The notes under the pieces: model-generated | Databases searched by the model: none | Told to the model about the DNA's origin: nothing | Seen by the model: the letters and a program-made list of their open reading frames with translations, nothing else | DNA from: Desulfomonile tiedjei | GTDB lineage: Bacteria > Desulfobacterota > Desulfomonilia > Desulfomonilales > Desulfomonilaceae | DNA length: 59,502 bases | Direction of reading: 5' to 3' | Assembly: GCA_016218715.1 (NCBI GenBank) | Contig: JACRDG010000097.1 | Coordinates: 1 to 59,502 of the forward strand | Translations under genes and position numbers: made by a program | In this document: positions 43,584 through 53,910 of the stretch, in pieces | Numbering within the stretch: position 1 is the stretch's first letter | Layout: every line of letters starts with the position of its first letter

Positions 43584-44849
43584 TCAGTACCCGAGTTCCT
43601 TGAGCGTCGGCACGAAGGCCTCACCAGAGACGGAATCGACTATCTTTCCGAAATCGTATTTGGCGTCGAAGGTTCCGCTCTTACGCTCACCCGGCGCCTT
43701 CCCTTCCACGATAAAGACGAAGTATTTGTATATGCAGCGTCCGTCCTGGCGCCATTTCCCTTCACCCTTCGGGCTAGTCCATGCCGGATTGGCCATGAGT
43801 GCTTCATACATCTTAATGGGATCGGTGGACTGCGCCAGTTCTGCGGCTCTTGCTATCTCCTTGACCGAGAAATATGCCGGCACGGTAAACGGATCCGGCG
43901 GCTCGCCGTATGCCTTGGCATACTTGGAAGCAAACTCATTGGAGGCTTGCACAAGGGCGTCATCCTGGAACCCGGCCGTGTCGTGATACCAAAACATCTG
44001 CGTCCGTACGCCCTTCATTGCATCGGGGGGTATGGACAGAGCAAATGAGTCGAGAAACCACAAGTGGAACAGTTTTGCGTCCTTGCCCAAGCCCATAAGG
44101 AACGCTTGAGTAAGTGCGCTGACGGCATCTTTGCCAAACGAGCCAATAACGATCACGTCCGGTTTGTAGTCTCGTACCGCTTCCAGATCCCGTTTGATGT
44201 CAGAGCTGCCCAAAGGATGCCAGAAAACCTTGTACGTGATGTCGGGATGTTTCTTCATCTCTGCCTCGAATCCGGCAGCCAAGGCGTTGCCGAACGCGTA
44301 ACCAGGCAGGAAGCACGCAATCTTCTTCGGCTTCATCTTGTCAGTTACATAAGCGGCTCCCGTACGCCCAACATCAGTGGCTCCGCCCAACATACCGAGC
44401 ACAGTCGGAGCCTTGCCCCCAGCCTGGTAGTACGCGTCCGGGACCGCGCACGTGGCAATATACAGCGCAGGATCTTTCTTGGCAGCCGTGCTCACCGCCA
44501 TGGGGATGTGGGCCAGTGTGCCGCCTACCAGCGCCTTAACGCCTTGCTTCTTCACAAGGTCTTCGTACAAGGCCGTTGCCGTCTCCGCTTTGGACTGATC
44601 GTCGCAGATCACAGCCTCGACCTTCATTTTCTTCCCACCGACTTGTATGCCGCCGGCCTCGTTCAGGTCCTTTATTGCCAGTTCTGTCGCGTTCTTCTGC
44701 GTTTTGGCCACCGCGGAGGCGGGGCCGGTCAGCGAGTACATTACCCCGATCTTGAACACGTCTTGGGCCATTGCCGGGACGGTGAACAACAGGACGACCA
44801 GCCCGAGGCTCACGACCAAACAAGATAGAGACTTGGGTTTTTCCTTCAC
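43584..44849 (-). CDS. branched-chain amino acid type periplasmic binding protein
   Basis: A 421-residue LivK/Peripla_BP_6 family protein with a Sec signal (about 1-28, ending in PAMA). The mature part starts with the family pattern FKIGVMYSLTGPAS, followed by ATELAIKDLNEAGGI, VICDDQSKAETA and VKALVGG. The start is GTG at 44849 with AAAGGAG seven bases upstream. No ABC permease or ATPase genes accompany it. The gene just upstream on the same strand encodes a chemoreceptor, so this protein may present ligand to it (inference). Confidence 0.92.
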   Translation of the reverse strand: MKEKPKSLSCLVVSLGLVVLLFTVPAMAQDVFKIGVMYSLTGPASAVAKTQKNATELAIKDLNEAGGIQVGGKKMKVEAVICDDQSKAETATALYEDLVKKQGVKALVGGTLAHIPMAVSTAAKKDPALYIATCAVPDAYYQAGGKAPTVLGMLGGATDVGRTGAAYVTDKMKPKKIACFLPGYAFGNALAAGFEAEMKKHPDITYKVFWHPLGSSDIKRDLEAVRDYKPDVIVIGSFGKDAVSALTQAFLMGLGKDAKLFHLWFLDSFALSIPPDAMKGVRTQMFWYHDTAGFQDDALVQASNEFASKYAKAYGEPPDPFTVPAYFSVKEIARAAELAQSTDPIKMYEALMANPAWTSPKGEGKWRQDGRCIYKYFVFIVEGKAPGERKSGTFDAKYDFGKIVDSVSGEAFVPTLKELGY

Positions 44850-44958
44850 GTGTACGCTCCTTTCTTTGCATAAGATTCACGGGAACTGCGCTTCAGAGCA
44901 CACACAGTCCCTCGCAATCAAGACTCACAGTATCTTGGTCCATACCTGAACTTCGGAA

Positions 44959-47022
44959 TCAGATTCGGTATCGTTCGACCAGTTCCTTGAGTTGCTCTCC
45001 CAGTTCCGCCAGCCGCCTGGCCGCAGTTTCCAACTGCGAGGTACTGGCCACGTTTTGCCTCATTGCAACCTCGATACTGGTCATACCGCCGGAAACCTGG
45101 TCTATGGCGACCGCCTGTTGGTCGCTGGAGGATTGAATTTCAATCGCTGCTCGCGAAGAGTCTTCCACGCTGGCATAGAGATCTTCTATGGATTTGCCGG
45201 CCACTGCAGATTGATCCACGCCTGCTTCCACAGCTTTACTCCCTTGCTCTGCCGCCATTACCACGGCATTGACCCATTTCCTTGTCTCATCAAGAATCGT
45301 TCGCACTTGTTCTGTGGCTTGTTTGGACTGGTCTGCCAGCGTCTTGATTTCTTGGGCCACCACCGCAAATCCCTTGCCATGCTCGCCGGCCCTCGCAGCC
45401 TCGATTGAGGCGTTCACCGCCAGGAGATTCGACTGATCTGCAAGGTCCTGCACTGAAGCAATTATTCTTTCTATGGCCGCGCTGTGTTCGCTGAGTCGAA
45501 CCACCGTTTCCCCGATGGATTCCATCTGCTCCCTGATCACGCCCATTATACGCGCGGCGTCATCGGTGGCTTGCCGGCCGGCCCCCGACGTTTTTACCGC
45601 CTCTTCAGCACTCTTTGCTACACCCTTCGCCCGGTCGCGTGCGCGATCCGCTGCCTGTCGAAGCTGCTCCACGGTCACCGTGGTTTCGGTCATCGCAGAA
45701 GAGGTTTGAGCCGAACTTGCCGCCACCTCCGCGACCGTCGTGGAGATCTCCGACGCCGAGGTACTCAGAATACTGATGCCTTCCATTAGGCTGCGGATCT
45801 GCTCACGCAGGTTGCCCACCATCTTGCTCGTGGCTGTCGCCAGGGTTCCGATCTCATCGATCCTGTCTTGGGCAGGGATTTGGGCAGTCAGATCGCCTTC
45901 CCCAATCTGTGCGACGGTGTTAGATAGCGCTACGACGGGTTTCGATATGGTTCTGCCAACCACGAAGGCGATCAACACGGACAAAGCTGCCATGATCAGC
46001 CCGATAATCGTCACTCGATCCCTTAGCGCACGAACCGCCTCAAACGCCTCGTCCACACCGATCTCGGCTACCAAGGCCCAATCGAAATCCGCTCCAAGCT
46101 CCTTGTCCTCACTCAGGCCCGCCGGCGAATACGACGTCAGCACGACAGCGTTCCCGTCATTGTGGAGAATGCCCGTTCCGGATTTGCCCTGTAGCGCATT
46201 CTTTGTCGCATCGGTGTCAACTTTCTTTCGGAGCACTGAGGCATCTTTCTCCATCCGCGATTGGGATCGCATCAGCAGGTCGCGGCCGACCAAATAGGCC
46301 TCAGAGGACTTTCCCATCGAACTGGTGGAACCGAAAATCGCATTGACTTTCTCGGGGCCTATTCGCATCGCGAGCATCCCCTCCACAGCGTCTTTCTCCC
46401 CCTTCATCGGGACTCCCATGAACAGATCGGGCCGACCGGTCGCCTGGTATGTCTCGAAATCGACCATCGCGGGTTTTCGGGTGCTGATCACCTTTTCGAA
46501 AAGCCTCCCCAGAGGCGAGCCTTTAAGATCACCGCTTCTGAGGTCCCCTCCGAGTTCCTTCGATTTCATCGCGGTCAACATGACGATCCCGCTGGCGGCA
46601 CCGACGAGATATACGTCTTCGTAGCCGGAGAACTTCACATCGTGGGTTTCAAGGAAGCTCTTGAAGAACGGATTCGTCGAGGAGTAAATCTGCGAGTAAA
46701 GGTCGGACGTTGCATCGAAGGCGTTATTTGTCGAAGATTTGTTGTATTCATAATATGATTCGAGCGTTTCCACGGCAGATCTTGCCGTCGAGGTCTGAGC
46801 CATGAACTTGAGGTTCTGAACCGTATCGAAGAAATAGGCAAGGAGTTCGTTTTTCCTGAGTTCTCGCTCGGAATCGAGCTTGTTTAGCGCAGCCTGCTCC
46901 ATGCCCGACCTTGCGCTTTCGAAAGAAAGATACCCCACGATCACTATCTGGATCGCGGACAACGCTACGAAACAGACCACCAGCTTACCCATCAGACTTC
47001 CGGCAATGAGTCTCTTCAGCAC
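44959..47022 (-). CDS. methyl-accepting chemotaxis protein
   Basis: A 687-residue chemoreceptor: first membrane helix (about 11-33), a large periplasmic dCache-like domain (about 35-330), second helix ([20 protein letters not shown]), a HAMP domain beginning at [17 protein letters not shown], and the cytoplasmic signalling coiled coil with hairpin tip [39 protein letters not shown] (seen as the family's E-A-A-R-A-G-E-x-G-x-G-F-A-V-V core). The start is GTG 47022 with GAGGAG upstream. No pentapeptide CheR tether is visible at the C-terminus (ERYRI). Confidence 0.95.
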   Translation of the reverse strand: MLKRLIAGSLMGKLVVCFVALSAIQIVIVGYLSFESARSGMEQAALNKLDSERELRKNELLAYFFDTVQNLKFMAQTSTARSAVETLESYYEYNKSSTNNAFDATSDLYSQIYSSTNPFFKSFLETHDVKFSGYEDVYLVGAASGIVMLTAMKSKELGGDLRSGDLKGSPLGRLFEKVISTRKPAMVDFETYQATGRPDLFMGVPMKGEKDAVEGMLAMRIGPEKVNAIFGSTSSMGKSSEAYLVGRDLLMRSQSRMEKDASVLRKKVDTDATKNALQGKSGTGILHNDGNAVVLTSYSPAGLSEDKELGADFDWALVAEIGVDEAFEAVRALRDRVTIIGLIMAALSVLIAFVVGRTISKPVVALSNTVAQIGEGDLTAQIPAQDRIDEIGTLATATSKMVGNLREQIRSLMEGISILSTSASEISTTVAEVAASSAQTSSAMTETTVTVEQLRQAADRARDRAKGVAKSAEEAVKTSGAGRQATDDAARIMGVIREQMESIGETVVRLSEHSAAIERIIASVQDLADQSNLLAVNASIEAARAGEHGKGFAVVAQEIKTLADQSKQATEQVRTILDETRKWVNAVVMAAEQGSKAVEAGVDQSAVAGKSIEDLYASVEDSSRAAIEIQSSSDQQAVAIDQVSGGMTSIEVAMRQNVASTSQLETAARRLAELGEQLKELVERYRI

Positions 47023-47636
47023 AATGCTCTCCTCTCTTTCCTCTTCCCTGAAACCAACATCTTCCTAGACCACTCCGAACTTGTCAGAGAGCGCCTGTCG
47101 ATTCTTTAGCGGAATCGCGTAAACTGGCCGAGAAGGAGTCCCGAAGTCCCCTGATCCTCTCGCGTGATCGACATGTTCCGTCCGCTGAACAAACAGAAGC
47201 GCGCCTCTTGCACAATGAGTTGTGGCTAAGCAAATGTCATGCCAGGCAAGACTCCCGGATCCATTATATTGAGCTATATGTAACCATAGTGATCTCAATT
47301 AGTTATAAGCACACCCATCCGCCCCATTTCGAGCCGCCCAGATCGGGTGCACCCGCAGTGGGGGTTCAATACCCAGTGTCCTCGGTCTGCTGCGTGATTC
47401 TCAATCGTTCCCGATTCCTCTAACGGCATCGTGTTGTTTTCTCGAGGTAATTAATCTCGGCCGCATGTGTAATATCCACACCACGGCCCCAGATGCTGCA
47501 GGCATGGGGTTACTGTACGGGGGCCAGCGTCTTTCAGTAGGCTATCGGTATTTTTCGAGATCAGGCGTTAGATCCAGTCTCGCCCTGGCGGCATTGTGGA
47601 AAGCTGCCGGCATATGCGCGACCACGAGAGTGCAGC
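47023..47636. other. long intergenic region
   Basis: About 610 bases upstream of the chemoreceptor and downstream of the methyltransferase. On the minus strand a TATAAT box lies at 47268-47263 inside an ATTGAG/CTCAAT inverted repeat, a possible chemoreceptor promoter. A hairpin with CCCCAGATGC/GGCATGGGG arms lies near 47485. Nothing else was recognised. Confidence 0.45.
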
Positions 47637-48245
47637 CTATCGGAGAGTTGCAAGAAGAAGGTACCCTTGTTCATCATCCTGAACCACATCGATCCGAAAC
47701 CCGGCGGCTGAAAGGATGCGTTCCATTTCCTCTGACCCAGGAATGAGGTCGTTGAGCACTGACGGATGGGTCTTTCGGTGCAAATCATTGATCCATGCGG
47801 AGTTCATAAAATGAGACACAACGAGTTTCCCCGACGATCGCAGCAAAGATGCGAGCTTCTTCGTCACCTCCCGCTTGTTGTCAAAGTGCGGATATACATT
47901 GTGACAGATGACCAGGTCAAAATCGTCTCGATCGTCGTCGAGATCCTCGATCGCGGTGTTCATGAGTCGCACGTTGGAGCGTCCTGCAATACGCCTGAGG
48001 CAGGCTGCGACCATTTCCGGGCTGATGTCCGGAGCCACCACGAGCCCGGCGGGTCCCAAGAGATCGGCAAGTATCACCGTGAGGCGTCCCGTTCCGCATC
48101 CCGGCTGAAGAACCCGCATGCCTGGCCTGACCCCGGCTGCGTCGATCATGCGGGCGATCTTTCTTCGCTCCTCGGCCGTGTACTCAGCCGCGGCCCACGG
48201 TTCGCCGACCTGAGAATTGAAGAACTGCGCTTTACTACGATTCAC
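47637..48245 (-). CDS. class I SAM-dependent methyltransferase
   Basis: A 202-residue methyltransferase with motif I VLQPGCGTGRLTVIL, acidic residue in VVAPDISPEM, DFDLVICHNVYPHF and a C-terminal FRIDVVQDDEQGYLL. I chose GTG 48245 (MNRSKAQFF) because AGGGGAG lies eight bases upstream. ATG 48263 and GTG 48287 are alternatives. The substrate is unknown. Confidence 0.85.
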   Translation of the reverse strand: MNRSKAQFFNSQVGEPWAAAEYTAEERRKIARMIDAAGVRPGMRVLQPGCGTGRLTVILADLLGPAGLVVAPDISPEMVAACLRRIAGRSNVRLMNTAIEDLDDDRDDFDLVICHNVYPHFDNKREVTKKLASLLRSSGKLVVSHFMNSAWINDLHRKTHPSVLNDLIPGSEEMERILSAAGFRIDVVQDDEQGYLLLATLR

Positions 48246-48397
48246 CGCCCACACTCCCCTCATTATGAATCCGAACCTGTCCGCCACCGATGCTATCGCG
48301 GTTTTGAATCGGCAACAATAGGTCCGACACCTCAGGTTTCAATCGATCGTACTTGATACCAATGCGCGATTAAAGAAGTAGTACGGCCGATGGGCGT

Positions 48398-48461
48398 TCC
48401 TGGGAGGTCTCCGGAGCGCAGTCAGGCTGTGCCGTCCGTAGCGGAGGAGACCTCCCAGGAA
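48398..48461. repeat. long inverted repeat near the porin 3' end
   Basis: TCCTGGGAGGTCTCC at the left and GGAGACCTCCCAGGA at the right form a stem of about 15 bp around a GC-rich loop of some 30 bases. It lies about 65 bases beyond the stop of the minus-strand beta-barrel gene and may stop its transcript. There is no T-tract. Confidence 0.65.
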
Positions 48462-48525
48462 AAGCTCTCAACAGGCTTCTCGAGCATCACCCTTTTAGAA
48501 GCGCATGGTATGACACGAGGGTTTT

Positions 48526-50229
48526 CTAGAAGTCCACGGTCAACGAGATGGATGCGCCCATCATGGGATCGATCCGTCTGTCGGGATTTGCACCGAACGG
48601 ATAAAAAGGAGTTGCGTCGGTCTGGGTGTCCCACGCTGCCATTGCTCGGTCGATGCACGCGTGATTGAACCATCTTCCGGGCTGCCAATAGGCGAACAGA
48701 CCTTCCAACGTGTACTTTTCCAGGAGCTTCCAGTCCAGGCCCGCAGTGACCTCCCAGCCCAAAGCGGTATCAGGAATGTTGGGAGCACCTGCATATTGCC
48801 GGTACGTGAGAGACGGGGTCCACGTTACGTTGTCTACCAGAGCACCAGCGGCATTCACACCCCTCGTCACGGTCGCCGCCTGATTTGGCCGAAGATGACC
48901 CCAGGGATATCCGTGGGAACTGCGTTCCGCCCAAAGAAACGTGCCGAAGAGGTTCAAGTTCGCAGCGAGGGCGTAATCGATCCGGGTCGCCAGCACCGAA
49001 GCTGCGTTGATGTACCCGTCCCCATTTATGTTGAAGGCGTTGACTCCGGAGCCGTACGCATAACCTATGAGGTAGCTGTAAGGACGAAAGACGTCGTAAG
49101 CGCCCTGCCCTGCTCCCTGGGTGAATGGTTGCTTGTTGATAAGTGCCCCTCCCCGTCTGTCTGCACCTGGCATAAACGCGTAAAGGAAGCTGATCTTTGC
49201 AGGGCCCGCGAACAGACCCGTCTCGGCCATGTATCGCCAGGATTCCTTGTACCGAGGCCCTGGAACAGCCGCGTCGAGTGTGGTGGTACATTCGTTGTAA
49301 TAGGCCAGCTCTGTGTTAAAGAAGGCCCAGCCGTTGTTGAACTTGACGTAGAACGTCCCGAGGTTCAGGACCACGTCGTACGGGTGAAAGACGGTCCTGG
49401 TACCCGGCGGAACGGTGGCAGTGGGGCTCTGTGTCTCTTTGCCCGCATGCCATCGCATGCCTGCCCAGAAGATCCCCGCGTCGATAGGGCCGCTCTGGTA
49501 GGTTGTAAAGAACCGGACGCTGAGCTGCCGCACGTTGTTCTTGTCAAGGATGTTGTAAAAGGCATTCCGCGTGTTGATCTCAAAATCCGGCTGAAGAAAC
49601 CATTGAGGTCGGAATGCCAAGCTTATCCTCAGCGGTCCGTACGGCGCAACCAACGCGACTCCTTCAGTGGTATTGTTGCTCTCTCCATTGAACTGAAGGC
49701 CGGTCCCAAAGGCCTCGGGTCGCTTGCCAACCACGATTATTCCCACCGGAGTGTGGGCGGTCACCCACCACATGGTCCACTGACCGTCGGATGTGGCCAC
49801 GTTGACCCCCGGCCTGGTGTTGGTAAGGTAATCCGAGTTGATGGGATCTCCGTATTGGCCAAGGCGATACTTGGCTCTGAATCTCACAGCCCTGTTCAAC
49901 TGGAAGTCGGGCCATAGTTCCAGGTTCTGGTAATGCTTGACCCCGTCTGCGCCGGCGGCAAAATCATTGGCCGATCTTCCCACCTGCCGCCCTGCCCACA
50001 GGTTGAGAGCGGCATAATCGCCTGCCAAAGGACCGACACCTCCGACGCCGACACTCCTGTCTACGTCAAACACGCCAAAGAACCCCTTTGCGCCCTGTTG
50101 CCCATAGAATTCGTAAACGTAGTTGAAAGTGCCTTCCATGCGGAACTCCCAGGCAAGCGCATTCGAGACCAGAAGAGTCGCCGCCAGGGCAGCACTCAGC
50201 CACAAGCATAGGAAACGTGAACGCCCCAT
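48526..50229 (-). CDS. outer-membrane beta-barrel (porin-like) protein
   Basis: A 567-residue exported protein. It has a signal peptide of about 26 residues ending in SNALA. Amphipathic beta-strand patterns rich in Tyr/Trp/Phe follow (FRMEGTFNYVYEFYG, WTMWWVTAHTP, LRISLAFRPQWF, KISFLYAFMPG), with a C-terminal aromatic F in SISLTVDF, the usual assembly signal. No TonB box or plug is visible. ATG 50229 has GAGGAG nine bases upstream; ATG 50253 is too close to its GAAGG. Similar large barrels of unknown cargo occur in deltaproteobacteria. Confidence 0.85.
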   Translation of the reverse strand: MGRSRFLCLWLSAALAATLLVSNALAWEFRMEGTFNYVYEFYGQQGAKGFFGVFDVDRSVGVGGVGPLAGDYAALNLWAGRQVGRSANDFAAGADGVKHYQNLELWPDFQLNRAVRFRAKYRLGQYGDPINSDYLTNTRPGVNVATSDGQWTMWWVTAHTPVGIIVVGKRPEAFGTGLQFNGESNNTTEGVALVAPYGPLRISLAFRPQWFLQPDFEINTRNAFYNILDKNNVRQLSVRFFTTYQSGPIDAGIFWAGMRWHAGKETQSPTATVPPGTRTVFHPYDVVLNLGTFYVKFNNGWAFFNTELAYYNECTTTLDAAVPGPRYKESWRYMAETGLFAGPAKISFLYAFMPGADRRGGALINKQPFTQGAGQGAYDVFRPYSYLIGYAYGSGVNAFNINGDGYINAASVLATRIDYALAANLNLFGTFLWAERSSHGYPWGHLRPNQAATVTRGVNAAGALVDNVTWTPSLTYRQYAGAPNIPDTALGWEVTAGLDWKLLEKYTLEGLFAYWQPGRWFNHACIDRAMAAWDTQTDATPFYPFGANPDRRIDPMMGASISLTVDF

Positions 50230-50637
50230 ATCCCACTTCTCCTCAATTCGCATCCTTCAACTACTGTGATTCAAGCTGCCCGATCATGATGCGGACAGGC
50301 TCCGCCTCTCCTCCCCACGCGCCGGGAAATGCGTGGGAAAGGTACTTGACGACCGGATCGACGTGAGAGGACGGTGATATTACGAATTGATACTACGTGC
50401 CACCGAGATGGCTGTCAAGATATTTGTGGTACGCTTCCCTGGAAAGTGGCACGGCCTTCTGCACGGGGATCACGGGGAAGGACGCAGCAAGCAGCACCTC
50501 TACCCACCGTCTTGCACGCACCGGGGTCACTCTCGCCATCGAGGAGGGCCAGCGTGAGCGGCGGCCGATGGCAGGACACTTCTGTCGTAGAAGATTCTTT
50601 CTGACATGGTTCCATTTCCGTAACGCGAGCACTCACC
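50230..50637. other. intergenic region upstream of the beta-barrel gene
   Basis: About 400 bases between two minus-strand genes. It should contain the promoter of the beta-barrel gene and the end of the FecB-type transcript, but I see no clear consensus element or RNA gene. Confidence 0.45.
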
Positions 50638-51753
50638 TTAGGGCCGCATCCCTTCCAGGGGAAATTCACCTCCCCTTCCGAGTGCGCCGAAGTCCTTCTC
50701 CATTTGCTCGTAAACCGGCTTGCCCACCAGAACGGCGTATATCTCGTCTGACTTGTTTCTCAGCTCGATGTCGGAGAACTTCTCCGGATACAGGATCTTC
50801 CCGACCGCATACGCGTCCGCCATGGCAGTGTCGATGTTGGTGACGTAAAAATTGAATGGAAAGATTATGTACACTCCCTTTTCTCGAAACGCCTTAAGTT
50901 CTCTGTAGAATTCAGGTCTTTTCGCAAAGTCCTGCCTCACCAGCGTGAGCCCTCCTCCGTCGATGAAGATGATGTCGGGGTTCCACTGGAGGAGTTTTTC
51001 CTTGTCGATGAAGAGATGGGCTTTCTGTGAAGCCTGCTGGGCCACATTCCGCGCCCCGACCCATTCCAGAGGGGTGTAGGCCGCGTCGGTGCTCTCTATC
51101 GCCTGGATTCCCTTGTACCCGACTCCTCCGACGTAAACTGTAGGTTTCTTGCCTTCTTCGACTCCGGCAGTCCGCTTCCGCAGGTCCTTCCTGACACCCT
51201 CGACAAAGGTCACGACTTCTTCCGCCCTTTTCTCCGCGTTGAGGATCTTCCCCGCGACCCGCAGCGAGTCGTACATAAGCTCGTCAAAACCTGCAAAACG
51301 GCCGTGGGTCAGCACCACCACCGGGATGCCGAGCTTCTTCTGCAGAGCGTCAGCGTTGCCCCGTTCCATGTAGGAGATGAAAATCACGTCGGGCCGAACT
51401 CTGAGCACAGCCTCGAGGTCCGGCTCGCTGTTGATGCTCCCCGGTCCGCCCGGACCGATGGTGGGGAGCTTGGTCAGCTCGGGGTGAGCCAATATGTACG
51501 GTCTTGCAGTCGGCCGCGTCTTTTCAAAGTCCTCCACCCCCACGACCTTCTGAGTTGCTCCGAGGAATGTAATGAGACGGAGCGTCCCGGGACTAAGACA
51601 GACTATCCGCTGCGGATCGCTGGGGACTTCGACCACGCGCTGGGCCGCGTCCGTGACCACGACCCTTTCCTGCGCATCGCAGGAGCAAACCGTACCGCAC
51701 AGGTTGCCAACGAGCAGCGCAAAGAGTGTCGTCAGGAATGCCGTTGTTCTCAT
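50638..51753 (-). CDS. ABC importer periplasmic binding protein (FecB/BtuF family)
   Basis: A 371-residue cluster A-II binding protein with a signal peptide (about 1-27). The mature domain has VTDAAQRVVEVPSDPQRIVCLSPG, a linker helix and the second lobe with NPDIIFIDGGG. Such proteins bind iron-siderophores, haem, cobalamin or, in MolA-like cases, molybdate; the sequence does not decide. It is the last gene of the permease-ATPase-binding protein operon, 13 bases after the ATPase stop. Confidence 0.92.
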   Translation of the reverse strand: MRTTAFLTTLFALLVGNLCGTVCSCDAQERVVVTDAAQRVVEVPSDPQRIVCLSPGTLRLITFLGATQKVVGVEDFEKTRPTARPYILAHPELTKLPTIGPGGPGSINSEPDLEAVLRVRPDVIFISYMERGNADALQKKLGIPVVVLTHGRFAGFDELMYDSLRVAGKILNAEKRAEEVVTFVEGVRKDLRKRTAGVEEGKKPTVYVGGVGYKGIQAIESTDAAYTPLEWVGARNVAQQASQKAHLFIDKEKLLQWNPDIIFIDGGGLTLVRQDFAKRPEFYRELKAFREKGVYIIFPFNFYVTNIDTAMADAYAVGKILYPEKFSDIELRNKSDEIYAVLVGKPVYEQMEKDFGALGRGGEFPLEGMRP

Positions 51754-51766
51754 GCCATTTTTTCTC

Positions 51767-52540
51767 TCAGATCGCGGGTTCCTCCGCGGTGGTCGGTATT
51801 ACCACGGGATATCCCGCAATTTCGCCAACGATGACGTCAATCCCATAGACCTCTCGTATTACAGAAGGCTTCAGCGCTGTTCTGTCACCATAAGCGTGAA
51901 TGGTTCCGCCCTTGAGCATGAGGAACCTGTCGGCAAACCTCACGGCCAAGTTAAGGTCGTGGACGCAGATGATTGCTGAGACTCCTTGCTCCTCGACCAC
52001 GCGCCTTATCAGGGTCATCACCTCGATCTGGTTCCTGATGTCCAGGTTGCTCGTGGGCTCGTCCAACAAGAGCGCCTCGGGTTCCTGCGCAAGAGCCCTG
52101 GCAATGATGACCTTCTGGGTCTCTCCACCGCTGAGGGTGGAAACTGGCCGAAGCGAGCATCTTTCCAGGCCCATCATACGGAGGACCCGCTCCACCACTT
52201 GCAAGTCTCTCTCTGCAGCCCCCCATTTCATATGCGGTTTGCGCCCGAGCAGCACCGCATCGAAGACGGTGAGTTGTTCCTCCAGGTACCTCTGCGGCAC
52301 GTACCCCAGGCGCTTCGCGATCTCTTCTCGCCTCAGGTTGAGAACATCGTCGCCGTTCAACAAAACCGAGCCGCGCTCGGGGTGAAGAATCCGGTTGATG
52401 CACTTGAGGAGCGTGGACTTGCCCGCGCCGTTGACGCCAAGGATGGCGAGAATCTGCCCCCTGTCGAGACGAAAGCTCACGTCTTCGAGCACCGGATGGC
52501 TGTTGTAGCTGAAATGAATGCCGTGGACGGAGAGAATCAC
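51767..52540 (-). CDS. FecE/BtuD-type ABC importer ATPase
   Basis: A 257-residue ATPase: Walker A GVNGAGKST, Q loop YVPQRYLEE, signature LSGGETQKVIIARAL, Walker B ALLLDEPTSNLD and H loop CVHDLNLA. GTG at 52540 overlaps the permease stop as GTGA; the open frame to 52684 lies inside the permease gene and is not homologous. Confidence 0.95.
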   Translation of the reverse strand: MILSVHGIHFSYNSHPVLEDVSFRLDRGQILAILGVNGAGKSTLLKCINRILHPERGSVLLNGDDVLNLRREEIAKRLGYVPQRYLEEQLTVFDAVLLGRKPHMKWGAAERDLQVVERVLRMMGLERCSLRPVSTLSGGETQKVIIARALAQEPEALLLDEPTSNLDIRNQIEVMTLIRRVVEEQGVSAIICVHDLNLAVRFADRFLMLKGGTIHAYGDRTALKPSVIREVYGIDVIVGEIAGYPVVIPTTAEEPAI

Positions 52541-53646
52541 TTGGAATACCCTCGTACCAGCAGATAGAGAAAGAGAGGAGCGCCGAGGAATGAGGTCAGT
52601 ACGCCGACCGGGAGCGCACCTGAAGCCACTAGGGTTCGTCCCGCGGTGTCTGCCGCGAGAACCAGGACTGCCCCGATAATGCACGAGTGGAGAATGAGAA
52701 ACCGATGATCCGCTCCGACCAATCGCCTACCGATATGGGGAGCGAGGAGTCCTACAAACGCGATCACGCCGAGAAACGCGGTCACCAGCGATGCCAGGAG
52801 CGCAGTCCACAACATTCCCCACAGGCGGCTTCCGTCCACATTGACCCCCAGGCCGCGGGCAGCGTCTTCGCCTGCTTCCAGCGCGTTGAGGTCCCACCTT
52901 TTCATGACGAAGTACGCGGTGACCAGGGCCGCTGCCGGGAACATGACGGCAATCTCTCGCCAGGTGGACCTCCCGACATCCCCGAACGCCCAGAAGACCA
53001 CTGACGCAATCTCCACCTCGGTGGCAAAATACTGAATGAGAATGGTTCCGGAAACGAACAGAGACGAGAGCGCCACTCCCGCCAGGATGATCGTTTCAGC
53101 GGTCATTTTCTTGAGCCTGGCGAGCGCCAGGATCACGCCGGTGGCTGACAGCGCTCCCAGGAATGCGCAGAGCGTCACGGAATAGACATCCCCGATCGTC
53201 AAGGGACCGGCAGCGCTCGTGGTCTGAGCCACCTTCGCGTGAGCCGCGGCGCCGGCAGCACCTCCGGCCCCCAGGATCACGATGGCGAACGCCGCGCCGA
53301 ACGCCGCCGCGTGACTGATTCCCAGCGTGAAAGGAGAGCCGAGCGGATTCCTCAGCAAGCATTGTATGACAGCCCCGGACAGGCCAAGTGACCACCCCGC
53401 GAGAATGGCCGCCACGATCCGGGGGAGTCTGATCTGCCATACCACCACATTCGCGGCAGCCTCTCCTCCTCCCCACAGAGCCGACACAATCTTGAGCACG
53501 GAGAGATCGTATCGGCCGGCAGCCAAGGAGTAAACGATGAGAAGAACCAGAAGCCCAAGAAACAAGAAGAACAGCCGGACCCTGTTCCTCATGCGTTTCC
53601 GGTAGAAAGGGAGGACCTTTCCGGGTTCCGGTTGCGGGCATGACAT
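52537..53646 (-). CDS. FecCD-type ABC importer permease
   Basis: A 369-residue permease with about ten membrane helices. Family motifs are QIRLPRIVAAILAGWSLGLSGAVIQCLLRNPLGSPFTLGIS near the N-terminus (seen as LPR, G-GAVIQ, NPL--P--LG), and the coupling region FVGLLAPHIGRRLVGADHR. ATG 53646 is chosen (AGGAG ten bases upstream); the open frame extends to 53724. It is the first gene of the importer operon and divergent from the FmdE-like gene. Confidence 0.93.
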   Translation of the reverse strand: MSCPQPEPGKVLPFYRKRMRNRVRLFFLFLGLLVLLIVYSLAAGRYDLSVLKIVSALWGGGEAAANVVVWQIRLPRIVAAILAGWSLGLSGAVIQCLLRNPLGSPFTLGISHAAAFGAAFAIVILGAGGAAGAAAHAKVAQTTSAAGPLTIGDVYSVTLCAFLGALSATGVILALARLKKMTAETIILAGVALSSLFVSGTILIQYFATEVEIASVVFWAFGDVGRSTWREIAVMFPAAALVTAYFVMKRWDLNALEAGEDAARGLGVNVDGSRLWGMLWTALLASLVTAFLGVIAFVGLLAPHIGRRLVGADHRFLILHSCIIGAVLVLAADTAGRTLVASGALPVGVLTSFLGAPLFLYLLVRGYSK

Positions 53647-53910
53647 TCTTTGGCAGCTCCTCTCGTTCCCTTCCATGAGTCGGAGGACCGATTCCCCCTC
53701 CCTCATCGGAGAGCCTGGATGCAAAACACAGCTTCAGGGGCCTTTCCGACCTGCTTTACCTCAGCAGAACGGTGCCATCTTTTTCGTGTTCAGACTTACA
53801 TCGTGCCACGTTATCAAACTTCAGGTGCGCTTTCAAGTTGCTCCTCGTACTTTTTTCTTCTAGTATGTTCGGAGAAGTTCAGGACATTACAATTACCGGC
53901 GGAGGCAACC

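Noticed and set aside
53647-53910. Cobalamin or molybdenum-cofactor riboswitch before the ABC importer or FmdE gene
   Set aside because: I looked for the conserved core sequences on both strands and did not find them; only short hairpins are present.
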